From an uncultured Ruminococcus sp. (GTDB lineage Bacteria > Bacillota > Clostridia > Oscillospirales > Acutalibacteraceae), in assembly GCA_902786345.1 (NCBI GenBank), contig CADACB010000016.1, forward strand, positions 1 through 63,219: 63,219 nt of DNA, given 5' to 3'. Below the pieces are notes generated by a model that did not search any database, had not been told where the DNA came from, and saw only the letters and a program-made list of their open reading frames with translations. Position numbers and translations under genes: made by a program. Below are positions 55,602 to 63,219 of this stretch, piece after piece (within the stretch, counting starts at the first letter, position 1; each line of letters begins with the position of its first letter).

Positions 55602-57086
55602 TTATAATGAAAGGCTATATTTTTGAATCTGATATACATCAAGAATATCAAGTCTTCCGTCACCATTGAAATCTGCTGCTGTTTTTTCTAACGACTCAAA
55701 TCCCTTATTACTTTGCAAATAATCTGCCAGCGCTCTCAAATCAAGAGTATTGATATTTCCTTCTCCGGTAAGATCACCTTTTACACAGGTATAATATATA
55801 AATTTCTGATTGCCATAATAAACTTCTATCGTCCAGCCTGTTCCTATTTTTCCGCTTCCGGCAGGTTTACCGCTATGGTTAGTTATAACAAGTCTTCCTT
55901 CTCCATAAGATAAATTTTTCTTGAGCTTGGAAACAGTTGTACCGCAAGGCACATTGATAATATCTTTATATATCTCATAGCAAGTGCTTTTTAAGCCCTT
56001 GCCCGAAGCATTGTAACTGTTATTAAGAATCTCGACATTATAATTTACTATAGCACTATTACTCTGCTGTAAATCCTGTAGGTTCTCATTCGAGCTATAG
56101 TTTGATTTCTTTTCTTCGCTTTTTTGACTTTTATCATTGTTATTGATCGAATCATCATTCTTTTGTACGGATTTCACTTTCTTTTCATCTACAGATGAAT
56201 CATATGTAAAATTATCAGGCGTTAAAACATCAACTCCACTGTCAGATACAACGGCAATATAGGACTTACTCGCATAAACATCATAAGCGTTTTTACTGAG
56301 ATCATATTTTCCGATTTCTTTTCCGTCAAAATTCATCATATAAACCCTATTGTCAGACAAACAGACAATTCCGCTGTCTGTAGTACACACAGCAGATGAC
56401 GCCAAAGACAATATTTTTTTAAATCCCTCAGCAGAACTAAACGTATAAATACATCCGTTTCTGTCAGAATAATAACCGCTGTTTGACTTAAGAGGATAAG
56501 CCGGTACATCGCATTTTATAAAGCTGCCGTCTTCAGCATTATATATTCCGTCAGATAACGCTGCATATGGTGTGCCGCTTTCAATGTCAGTAAAAAGATA
56601 ATTGATTTTTCCGGGAGTCTTTATCGCATCAACTTCATAATCAGCAGTCAAGAATCTTCTTATAACATTGTCAGCACCCGTTTCTGCAAGATATATATTC
56701 AGATCATTAGTCATAGCTATACAATTATCTTTAAGCTTAACATTTTCAATGTAATAAACGTTATTTCTTCCGTCATCAAATTTAAACAAGGTAAGTGTTT
56801 CATTTTTATTTTCTACTGCTACAGAGACATTGCCGGATGTTAAAATAAAATCCGTTCTGAAATTATTCAGATAATTTTCTCTTGCATCTGCTTTTCCATT
56901 ATAGCTTGTGATTATACAGCAGTCGCCCTGATTTTCAAATTTATAGAATCTACCATCAGCTGTCGGCACAATAGATATTTTTAAAGATTCACCTATACCA
57001 ATTATACTGACCGAGAAGGAAGTAAAGAGTGTCAAGGCTATTATTAACAAATAAGCTATCTTTAAAATGTTTTTTGTTGATCTCAT
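55602..57086 (-). CDS. Exported protein with C-terminal type I dockerin
   Basis: 494 residues. An N-terminal signal or anchor (about 9-32) is followed by about 270 residues of beta-rich repeats (tyrosine- and glycine-containing, possibly a propeller, e.g. TDSGIVCLSDNRVYMMNFDG), a charged N/S/K linker (about 295-345), an unknown beta domain (SYNASGKGLKSTCYEIYK...), and a dockerin at about 435-494 with two calcium-binding repeats (GDLTGEGNINTLDLRALADY; ADFNGDGRLDILDVYQIQKY). Dockerins plug into cohesins of cellulosome- or amylosome-like complexes. No catalytic domain is recognised; it may be a binding or sensing component. No cohesin gene is in this window. Confidence 0.8.
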   Translation of the reverse strand: MRSTKNILKIAYLLIIALTLFTSFSVSIIGIGESLKISIVPTADGRFYKFENQGDCCIITSYNGKADARENYLNNFRTDFILTSGNVSVAVENKNETLTLFKFDDGRNNVYYIENVKLKDNCIAMTNDLNIYLAETGADNVIRRFLTADYEVDAIKTPGKINYLFTDIESGTPYAALSDGIYNAEDGSFIKCDVPAYPLKSNSGYYSDRNGCIYTFSSAEGFKKILSLASSAVCTTDSGIVCLSDNRVYMMNFDGKEIGKYDLSKNAYDVYASKSYIAVVSDSGVDVLTPDNFTYDSSVDEKKVKSVQKNDDSINNNDKSQKSEEKKSNYSSNENLQDLQQSNSAIVNYNVEILNNSYNASGKGLKSTCYEIYKDIINVPCGTTVSKLKKNLSYGEGRLVITNHSGKPAGSGKIGTGWTIEVYYGNQKFIYYTCVKGDLTGEGNINTLDLRALADYLQSNKGFESLEKTAADFNGDGRLDILDVYQIQKYSLSL

Positions 57087-57137
57087 ATTTATATCAACCA
57101 GTCTTTCTCAAAAAAATATTCTGTCAAATTATGTAAT

Positions 57138-57166
57138 ATTATACTATATTTATCAGAATTTGTCAG
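57138..57166 (-). promoter_or_regulatory. Promoter of dockerin-protein gene
   Basis: Minus strand: CTGACA (57161-57166), 17-base spacer, TATAAT (57138-57143). Confidence 0.65.
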
Positions 57167-57385
57167 CAAATGACATAAATTCTCACAAATAATATTCATA
57201 ATTATGCTTCCTGACGAATATAATATTATATATGATATATATATTTTTTGTTTAATCACTCATCATAAAATCATCCATTTTAAACTTGCTTCTTTATGAT
57301 TAAAAAATATCTTGTTGACAAAGCTAATTCTGACATTACATCATATGTGCACAAATATTTCACAAAAATATTTTTGGATTAATGC

Positions 57386-57414
57386 TTGACATTTTCTCTC
57401 TTTGGTGCTACAAT
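57386..57414 (+). promoter_or_regulatory. Promoter of initiator tRNA
   Basis: TTGACA (57386-57391), 17-base spacer, TACAAT (57409-57414). The 220 bases before it (from 57167) are AT-rich with nothing else seen. Confidence 0.85.
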
Positions 57415-57440
57415 ATATAAGCACGTTACGTGTGACATAT

Positions 57441-57517
<77 letters not shown>

Positions 57518-57526
57518 TCTTTGTTT

Positions 57527-57561
57527 AAAGGTAAAAAGTTTAGGCTTTTTACCTTTTTTTA
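57527..57561 (+). terminator. Terminator after tRNA-fMet
   Basis: AAAGGTAAAAAG pairs with CTTTTTACCTTT and a T run follows. Confidence 0.8.
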
Positions 57562-57606
57562 CCTTTAAGTAATATCATAGTGATTCTATGGTATTACTTA
57601 AAGGTA
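57560..57606. repeat. 21-bp inverted repeat (long hairpin)
   Basis: Left arm 57560-57580 and right arm 57586-57606 match at 20 of 21 positions (the odd pair is G-T) around a 5-base loop TGATT. It directly abuts the tRNA terminator. Confidence 0.85.
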
Positions 57607-57933
57607 GTCATACTGATGACACAGAGGGGAAACCTTTAGCTTGTATTTTTGAAAAGTCAATATCATTTTTGAAGATGGCTGTTTTTGATGAGAAAACGGT
57701 CTTTTTTATTGTAAAAATGATGACATAGGTCATTGTTTTTTGCGGATATGAGGTAAAAAGAAATGCATGAACAAAAGTTATGTTCTTAATGTATCAGTTT
57801 GGTACGCGCTGTGTACTTTATGCAGTGAGTCATAATGAACAAATGATTCAAGGATATGTTCCGCAGTAATGCACCCTTGTCTGTTCCCTAGCAATATTCA
57901 GATAAAAAGTCAGAATCACCTCAGCCGAAAAAA

Positions 57934-57949
57934 GATGAACCGGTTCATC
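57934..57949. promoter_or_regulatory. Perfect 16-bp palindrome, possible operator
   Basis: GATGAACCGGTTCATC, self-complementary, about 210 bases upstream of the likely promoter of the decarboxylase-dehydratase gene. Confidence 0.35.
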
Positions 57950-57982
57950 GTTTTCGATAGTAAATCAGGAACCATTTTTCTC

Positions 57983-58008
57983 AAAAAGGGGAACTGGTTC
58001 CCCTTTTT
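57983..58008. terminator. GC-rich hairpin with A/T flanks
   Basis: 12-bp stem AAAAAGGGGAAC with GTTCCCCTTTTT around TG; could terminate in either direction. Confidence 0.6.
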
Positions 58009-58143
58009 ATAAGTGATTATTTTGTAATCGAATAATGAAAAATAAACCATCAAATATGCAAGTATATGATCTAAACATTCAGATAAAAACTTTTAAAAAT
58101 TTTCTGATTTTTCCTATATACTATAAATTTGTTGCACCTTGTA

Positions 58144-58152
58144 TGTTATAAT
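58144..58152 (+). promoter_or_regulatory. Extended -10 promoter of the fusion lipoprotein gene
   Basis: TGTTATAAT provides the TGn extended -10 with perfect TATAAT (58147-58152). No good -35 lies at 17 bases, which fits an extended -10 type. Confidence 0.5.
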
Positions 58153-58168
58153 TGATGTTGAAATCAGA

Positions 58169-58222
58169 ATATAGCTTGGTAAAAACCAAAACAGCTTATT
58201 TCCTGCTCCGGGCAAGCTATAT
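58169..58222 (+). promoter_or_regulatory. Leader inverted repeat upstream of fusion lipoprotein
   Basis: ATATAGCTTG (58169-58178) and CAAGCTATAT (58213-58222) pair perfectly across 34 bases that include TGGT/ACCA. It lies within the 5' leader, ending 42 bases before the start codon. No T run follows, so it is not a plain terminator. Confidence 0.5.
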
Positions 58223-58264
58223 CGGATTTCAGATAATAATAGAATCAACGAGGAGAATCAAACA

Positions 58265-59986
58265 ATGTCAAAAAAAGCAACAAGATGGATAGCTGTTTTG
58301 CTTGCATCAATGCTGTTATCGCTTACCGCATGCAACGGACAGAATGTACAAAGTTCTCAGACTGCCGATAACACAGCAGATACAAGCACAGCCGCAGTAT
58401 CACAGGACAAGGAAACTATTTATCAGGTGGCGCTTTTGCAGTCCCTGACGCAGGGCTACTATGACGGTATCATTAAAGTCAGTGAGTTGAAGGAGCATGG
58501 CAACACCGGAATAGGAACCTTTGAGGGAGTAAACGGCGAGATGATCGTCATTGACGGCAAGGTCTATCAGGCACTAAGCGACGGCTCCGTAAAGGAGGCT
58601 GCTGATGATGAAACTGTCCCCTTCTCCAATGTCACATTCTTTGAAAGTGATGTTGCCGCCGATATGACAGACATCAGCGATATGGCATCCTTCAAGTCTG
58701 CACTTGACAAGACGGTCAATGAAAAAGGTAGGAATATGTTCTATATGGTCAAGGTTAGCGGAACATTTGAAAAAATGTATGTCCGCAGCGAGCTGAAGCA
58801 GGAGAAGCCCTACAAATCACTTGATAAGGCTCTTGAAACAGACCAGAGAGAATTCAGCTATGAAAACATCGCCGGAACTGTCGTAGGCTTGTACTGCCCG
58901 GATTATATGGGAGGACTGAATGCGGTAGGATGGCATTTCCATTTCATTTCTGATGACAGGACAAAGGGCGGACATATTCTGGAGCTTAGTTTCAAAAATG
59001 CAAAGGCTGAGTTGGATATTACACCAAGCTTTGATATGAAGCTTTCTGATAATACTGATTTCCAGAACATGGAGCTTGCGAAAAATGTTGATGACGCTAT
59101 CAAAAAGGTTGAAACCGAAACAAAGACGAATGACAGTAAAACAGACAGCAGCACTGCTCTGAAAATAGCAGACGATGCTGTTGTTAGCTATCTCGGTCCC
59201 GCGGGAACATATACCGAAGAGGCTGCAAAACATTTCTTCAAGGACACGAATAGCTTTATTCCTAAAAAGACCGTGGATGAGGCTATTGAGGAGGTCAAAA
59301 GCGGTCAGGCGGATTATGCAGTTATTCCGCAGGAAAATACGATTGGCGGTGCGGTAACAAATTATGTAGATGCGTTGATCAGAGAGACAGATATTTATGT
59401 TGTCGGCGAGGTTATTATTCCCATCAACCAGACGCTTATGGGCATTGAAGGCACATCACTGAGCGATATAAAGACCGTTTGCTCCCATGCACAGGGTCTT
59501 GCACAAAGTAAGACATGGCGCTCGGAAAATCTTCCCGATGCCGCCGAAAAGGAAATGGACAGCACGGCCGCGGCGGCAAGCTTTGTAGCAGAAAGTAAAG
59601 ATAAAACAATAGCGGCAGTAGCAGCACCCGGAGCCGCACCGCTTTATGGATTGACAGTGCTTGCCGAAAATGTACAGATCAGTGACGCCAACAAAACCAG
59701 ATTCTATGTTCTTTCCAAAACAAGGAATGAAAGCGGAAAGCGTACTGTGTTTATCGCAAACTGCGAAGCGAGTGAGATCGATGATATTATCGTTGATGCT
59801 CATAGTGCAGGCTTTGAAACGATTACGCTCCATGATCGTCCCGATGGTACAAAGCTCGGGTCATACAATTACTTGCTTGAGACGGAAGCAGAAAATATCA
59901 GCAATGATATGATTGCAAAAATAACCGCTCACAGTGGTGTAAGATTTGCAGGATGTTTTGATATGTCCGAAAAAACGAATAATTAA
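58265..59986 (+). CDS. Exported lipoprotein: acetolactate decarboxylase-prephenate dehydratase fusion
   Basis: 573 residues. A lipoprotein signal ends at LTAC (C23), followed by a low-complexity linker. Residues about 50-265 match alpha-acetolactate decarboxylase (acetolactate to acetoin): GTFEGVNGEM, R174, and zinc ligands H224, H226 and H237 in WHFHFISDDRTKGGH with the family's HxH-10-H spacing. After a charged linker, residues about 306-485 match prephenate dehydratase (prephenate to phenylpyruvate): YLGPAGTYTEEAA, PQENTIGGAV and the catalytic TRF at 478-480. Residues 493-565 form an ACT domain, but the usual ESRP phenylalanine-binding motif reads HDRP, so feedback control may differ. Both enzymes are normally cytoplasmic; here they would be outside the membrane. 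GAGGAG ribosome site. Bases are richer in GC than the housekeeping part. Confidence 0.85.
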   Translation: MSKKATRWIAVLLASMLLSLTACNGQNVQSSQTADNTADTSTAAVSQDKETIYQVALLQSLTQGYYDGIIKVSELKEHGNTGIGTFEGVNGEMIVIDGKVYQALSDGSVKEAADDETVPFSNVTFFESDVAADMTDISDMASFKSALDKTVNEKGRNMFYMVKVSGTFEKMYVRSELKQEKPYKSLDKALETDQREFSYENIAGTVVGLYCPDYMGGLNAVGWHFHFISDDRTKGGHILELSFKNAKAELDITPSFDMKLSDNTDFQNMELAKNVDDAIKKVETETKTNDSKTDSSTALKIADDAVVSYLGPAGTYTEEAAKHFFKDTNSFIPKKTVDEAIEEVKSGQADYAVIPQENTIGGAVTNYVDALIRETDIYVVGEVIIPINQTLMGIEGTSLSDIKTVCSHAQGLAQSKTWRSENLPDAAEKEMDSTAAAASFVAESKDKTIAAVAAPGAAPLYGLTVLAENVQISDANKTRFYVLSKTRNESGKRTVFIANCEASEIDDIIVDAHSAGFETITLHDRPDGTKLGSYNYLLETEAENISNDMIAKITAHSGVRFAGCFDMSEKTNN

Positions 59987-60017
59987 ATTGAGTTATTTAT
60001 CAGAGGAGGCAAACAAA

Positions 60018-60632
60018 ATGAAAAAAAGAATTGTCGCAATTATTGCGGCAGCAGTTATGATGCTTTCCGCCGCAGCGTGCAGCACAACAAACGGACAGAG
60101 CAGTACAGCAAGCGAGGCATCTGTTGCTTCAACAGCGTCTGAAAGCAGCAAGGAAACCCAAAGCAGCGACCAGCAGGCTTCACAGCCTGAAAAAGCTACT
60201 TTGATCGAAAATTGGAATGAAGATTCCCCTGCTATGAAGTCGATCATGACATTCGTTGAAGAAGTAACGGACGAGAAGTCCGATAAGTTTGTTCCTGCCG
60301 AAAAGAGAATAGCTGTGTTTGATTCTGACGGTACCTTGTACGGCGAGCTTTTCCCGACATACGTCGATCAGTGCCTGATGATTCATCGTCTGGTTCACGA
60401 TGATACCTACGAGGGCAACGCCGAGGACGCTGCTTACTGCAAAGCACTGGAGGAATACCTTATCAATGGCGGTGAAAAACCGAAGGCTCCCCGTTCATCA
60501 GGTGACATTATCGCAGATGCTTTCAAGGGCGTGACTGTTGAAGAGTACCGTGCGTATGTACGAAAACGGCAGAGCGTAAAAAATACTGAAAGACTATGCC
60601 GACAAAAAGATACAAGTCCTTTGTGCCTGTGA
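60018..60632 (+). pseudogene. Truncated HAD-family phosphatase lipoprotein
   Basis: ATG 60018 (GAGGAGG ten bases upstream) opens a lipoprotein signal (MKKRIVAIIAAAVMMLSAAAC), a serine-rich linker and the first half of a HAD phosphatase, with motif I AVFDSDGTLYGE near residue 98 and a cap region up to EYRAYVRK (about 185). The frame then continues 20 residues in unrelated sequence (RQSVKNTERL) and stops. HAD motifs II-IV are missing, so it should be inactive. The break coincides with the start of the helicase fragment at about 60570. It lies 31 bases after the fusion lipoprotein and was probably co-transcribed. Confidence 0.8.
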
Positions 60633-61092
60633 CTTGCTCAATGAGGGCTGGGACAGTCCTATAACAGAAGTCTTGTTTATGGCAAGACCTACAATGTCAA
60701 AGACAATCTATATGCAGCAGTTGGGCAGAGTAATGAGAACACATCAAGGCAAAGATTTTCTGATGGTATTTGACTTCGTGGATAATGCAAATATGTTCAA
60801 CTGTCCGTATTCACTTCACCGTATGCTTAACTTGGCAGAATATTTACCGGGCGGTCTGGTGCTTGGAACAAAACACGGTATTGCTTGGGACAATGATATG
60901 TTCCGCAAAGGCGAAAAGCCTGCTGTATTGGTCGAATATCCTATTCACGCATTGGATTATGAGGTAGTCGATATTTTTAATTGGCAGGACAGAGCTAATC
61001 AAATGTATTCTGAAATGGAGCTTACCCGCCGTGTTTCTGCATAAGAGGAAACCATCAGCAGTTACATAAAAGAGGGAAAGATTGTTCCTGAT
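60580..61092 (+). pseudogene. Fragment of DEAD/type III restriction-like helicase
   Basis: From the junction near 60577 the frame reads like the end of a superfamily 2 helicase: LCACDLLNEGWDSPITEVLF (motif V region) and MQQLGRVMRTHQGKD (motif VI with QxxGRxxR). There is no start and no N-terminal half. After residue about 155 a TAA (61042-61044) interrupts, yet the same frame goes on EETISSYIKEGKIVPD, as intact relatives do, pointing to a point mutation. Beyond 61092 similarity is lost. It is a non-functional remnant, possibly from a restriction or defence locus. Confidence 0.8.
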
Positions 61093-61318
61093 GCTGTTCA
61101 TGCTTTTTTCGCATTTTGCGATCGGCTGATAAATATAACCAATCACCGATGCTACTCGCCTTTTAGACGGGTGCCATTCGGACTTTTTGTGGAGGTCATG
61201 ATCCCTCGCTGAAAGCCCGAGGAGCTAAAGCTCCTGCGGTGAGGCTCCATCAATGCAGCCGATGTTAAGCGAGCTTACATCGGGCTTTGCTCCGACTTAA
61301 ATCAAAGGAGATGTAAAA
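61093..61318 (+). other. Structured intergenic segment before S41 gene
   Basis: Contains hairpins AGGAGCT/AGCTCCT (61222-61237) and CCGATGT..AAG/CTTACATCGG (61259-61284). No gene. It may be leader RNA of the following gene or remnant DNA. Confidence 0.4.
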
Positions 61319-63067
61319 ATGAATTTTTTCGGCTCGCTCAGTCATATGTTTGCTTCGTCAAACAAGGTTCATTGGGTATGGTGTGCAGTTATACTGCTTG
61401 CTATGCTGATACTTGCAGTGCTTCATCACCGCTGGAAAGACGATTCAGGGAAGCTTCGCATTTGGCGGCTGCTCTGTCTTGTTCCGCTGATAATATGCGG
61501 TGTTCACGCTTGCGTATATGTTGTCGGCGCATTTGATTATTTAGGCGATTTCATGGGAATTTATATCATCATGTATATAATCGGCGCTCTTGCGCTTATA
61601 CCCATGCTGTTTGCAAAGCGCAGGATAGGCTACAGGATAACCGCAGTGCTGACGGGGATACTATCATGTCTTTGCGGCCTGTATTTCTGCGCGTACTCGC
61701 CTGATTGTTTTAATCACTCGCGTGAAAGCTATACCGGGTCATTCCACTCTCTTGTTCAGGATATGGACAAGTATTACGTACTGAAAGAGTGGAAGGAAAT
61801 TGATTTTCCGGCACTTGAAGCAAAGTATATGCCGATGGTCGAGGAAGCTGAGAATGAACAGGATCCCGTAAAATTTTGTAATGCTGTAAAAATGTTCTGC
61901 AACGAAATGCACGATGGTCATGTCAATGTAGGCATCAGGTTTGATTACAGCGAATACAGTGCCGAGCCGCTGATAGACGATCACGATTACGGACTTGCGC
62001 TGATATACGATCACGGTCTTTCAATGATACAGCTCGACAATAATGACATCATAGCTGTATGCACTTCGGCAGAAGTGAATGCTGTCGGTATCGAGGACGG
62101 AACGGTCATCACAAAATGGAACGGCAAGCCGATCTTAAAGGCTATCAAAGAGGATGTCAGCGACATTGGATTTTCCGTAAGATCCAATGAAGACCGCATT
62201 GCGGCTTTGACGCTTTCGTGCTGCGGCGGAAAGACTGTTGAGGTATCTTTTATAGACAAGTCGGGAAAGGAGCAGACTGTCACTCTCGAAAAGCTTGAAA
62301 AGTCTCCCACATTTCGTGAAGCCCGTATTGCCTTTTCTCATTTTCTCAAAGAAGAAGAGGACATCAATTACAGCACCAGAATGCTTGATGACAAGTGCGG
62401 TTATCTGAGACTTAATGCCGAGGGCACGGAAAATAGTCTTCAGGATACTCTCGGTTACCTGACTGGCGACCACAAGTGGGCAAAGGAGATGTTCCGCGAA
62501 AAGCTGCGCGATCTGAAGTCGCATGGTATGGAGTATCTGGTCATTGATCTGAGAAACAACATGGGCGGTTATGACGTTATCGGATATGCGCTGTGCGACC
62601 TGCTGACCGACAAGGAATGGTACTGTCAGGGGCTTGGAGTACGAAAAGACGGAAAGTATGTCAGCCAGTGCGATCAGTATATTCACGGTGACGGGGAATT
62701 TGCTGATCTGAAGGTCATAGCGCTCACTAATTACAATTGTGTAAGTGCCGGCGACGGTACATCGCTGCTTCTTTCAAAGCTGCCGAATGTCACCCTTGCA
62801 GGTATTACCGACCCCAGCGGCTGCGATCAGGAAATGGGCGGAGTAAGTATTCTCTCCGGTGGTCTGGCCTTTGTAGTCTATCCTGTCGGGCTTGTTCTGA
62901 ATGAGGACAGTGAGCCTAATGTAGACACTGCCGCTGACCGTATCAGCCGTAACCCTGTTGAAGTGCGTATTCCCCTGGATCATGACGCTGCGATGAGGAT
63001 ATTCCGCGACAAGGAGGATTATGAGCTGGATTGGGCTATGAAATATATTGAAGATAGTGCAGAATGA
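61319..63067 (+). CDS. Membrane S41-family (C-terminal processing-like) peptidase
   Basis: 582 residues. The first 130 hold four membrane segments (about 17-38, 47-70, 78-97, 104-125), then an extracytoplasmic part with a tail-protease helper region, a PDZ-like stretch (VNAVGIEDGTVITKWNGKPI, about 255-280) and the S41 core (about 340-545): LVIDLRNNMGGYDV, and VSAGDGTSLLL with the likely nucleophile serine. The lysine or glutamate partner is not obvious, so activity is uncertain. AAAGGAG ribosome site. Codon use matches the fusion lipoprotein upstream. The substrate is unknown; such proteins trim membrane or secreted proteins. Confidence 0.85.
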   Translation: MNFFGSLSHMFASSNKVHWVWCAVILLAMLILAVLHHRWKDDSGKLRIWRLLCLVPLIICGVHACVYVVGAFDYLGDFMGIYIIMYIIGALALIPMLFAKRRIGYRITAVLTGILSCLCGLYFCAYSPDCFNHSRESYTGSFHSLVQDMDKYYVLKEWKEIDFPALEAKYMPMVEEAENEQDPVKFCNAVKMFCNEMHDGHVNVGIRFDYSEYSAEPLIDDHDYGLALIYDHGLSMIQLDNNDIIAVCTSAEVNAVGIEDGTVITKWNGKPILKAIKEDVSDIGFSVRSNEDRIAALTLSCCGGKTVEVSFIDKSGKEQTVTLEKLEKSPTFREARIAFSHFLKEEEDINYSTRMLDDKCGYLRLNAEGTENSLQDTLGYLTGDHKWAKEMFREKLRDLKSHGMEYLVIDLRNNMGGYDVIGYALCDLLTDKEWYCQGLGVRKDGKYVSQCDQYIHGDGEFADLKVIALTNYNCVSAGDGTSLLLSKLPNVTLAGITDPSGCDQEMGGVSILSGGLAFVVYPVGLVLNEDSEPNVDTAADRISRNPVEVRIPLDHDAAMRIFRDKEDYELDWAMKYIEDSAE

Positions 63068-63126
63068 ATACTGTTTTTATACGTTTTTGTGATTACAGCT
63101 ATTCATCTTATCACGGCAATGACTTA

Positions 63127-63219
63127 AGGCAACACCGCATAATTGCGAAGTCATTGAAAATATGATATAATAAAAACATGAACAGACAGATGACACTGGC
63201 AGAAATGAATGATGAGTTT
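63127..63219 (+). mobile_element. Left end of an insertion sequence (cut by window edge)
   Basis: GGCAACACCGCATAATTGCG, beginning at about 63128, resembles IS5-type ends. Flanking AATGACTT/AAGTCATT (63118-63125 and 63148-63155) form an inverted pair. A TATAAT at about 63166 precedes the transposase start. Confidence 0.5.
63178..63219 (+). CDS. Transposase N-terminus (partial)
   Basis: Fourteen codons, MNRQMTLAEMNDEF, run off the window. This opening is typical of IS5-family/IS1182-like transposases. Only the first residues are visible, so the family is tentative. Confidence 0.5.
   Translation, partial: MNRQMTLAEMNDEF

Larger units (their letters stand above)
57607..58143. other. Intergenic region with palindromes
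   Basis: About 540 bases without a credible gene. It holds a perfect 16-base palindrome GATGAACCGGTTCATC (57934-57949) and a hairpin AAAAAGGGGAAC/GTTCCCCTTTTT (57983-58008) that can act as a terminator. Both share the core GAACYGGTTC, 54 bases centre to centre. Confidence 0.6.

Noticed and set aside
57607-58143. Attachment-site repeat of the tRNA-fMet 3' end
   Set aside because: I looked for a second copy of the tRNA end to the window edge and found none.
60634-61044. Intact small helicase gene
   Set aside because: It lacks a ribosome site, the ATPase half and the N-terminus, and homologous sequence extends upstream of its first ATG and beyond its stop.

Overview
The window looks like chromosome of an anaerobic gut-type Clostridia, most likely a Ruminococcus/Oscillospiraceae relative. 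The basis is the AT-rich Firmicutes gene order, strong GGAGG ribosome sites, TTGACA/TATAAT promoters with 17-bp spacers, a SCIFF ranthipeptide with its radical SAM maturase, a GerW/YtfJ sporulation gene, a wall/membrane-anchored GH13 amylase with a starch-binding module, and a protein ending in a type I dockerin. No species can be assigned by reading alone.

Layout. 1-1722: 3' part of a BspA-type leucine-rich-repeat protein with two tandem repeat blocks. 1.9-7.9 kb: small unknown gene, FHA-SEDS fusion, penicillin-binding protein, EF-G-like GTPase. 8.2-15.3 kb (mostly minus): ABC transporter pair, small unknown protein, AlkD-like glycosylase, RecQ, GIY-YIG protein, DUF3783 protein, LepA. 15.6-17.8 kb: SCIFF precursor, hairpin, maturase, a lipoprotein remnant, XRE regulator. 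18.0-28.3 kb (plus): infC-rpmI-rplT, aroK, RNA methyltransferase, dprA, topA, trmFO, plsX, rnc, radical SAM gene. 28.36-28.66 kb: a 96-bp tandem repeat just before smc; then smc, ftsY, rdgB, yhbY, nadD, a MATE transporter and a CPBP protease. 37.2-40.7 kb (minus): yqeK-rsfS-leuS. 41.0-46.3 kb (minus): M50 protease, scpA, scpB, DUF2953, gerW, D-Ala-D-Ala carboxypeptidase, pseudouridine synthase. 46.4-47.4 kb (minus): efp and a zinc-ribbon protein. 48.0-51.1 kb (minus): YdcF-like protein and cardiolipin synthase. 51.7-57.5 kb: three tRNA genes around a small lipoprotein, the amylase and the dockerin protein.

From the initiator tRNA gene (57.4 kb) to the right edge the character changes to an accessory region. 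It holds long inverted repeats, an exported lipoprotein that fuses an acetolactate decarboxylase to a prephenate dehydratase, a lipoprotein HAD phosphatase cut off and joined to a decayed helicase fragment, a membrane S41-type protease, and the start of an insertion sequence. The secreted decarboxylase-dehydratase fusion is the most unusual coding feature here.

How it fits together: most of the window is housekeeping (translation initiation and ribosome assembly, tRNA modification, cell-wall synthesis, chromosome condensation by SMC-ScpAB, SRP targeting by FtsY, DNA processing and repair). The surface LRR protein, amylase, dockerin protein and SCIFF system supply the gut-niche functions. Several start codons are not ATG (ATT for infC; TTG for recQ, dprA, leuS and the gene after rnc; GTG for rnc, nadD and gerW), chosen from ribosome-site spacing and conserved N-termini.
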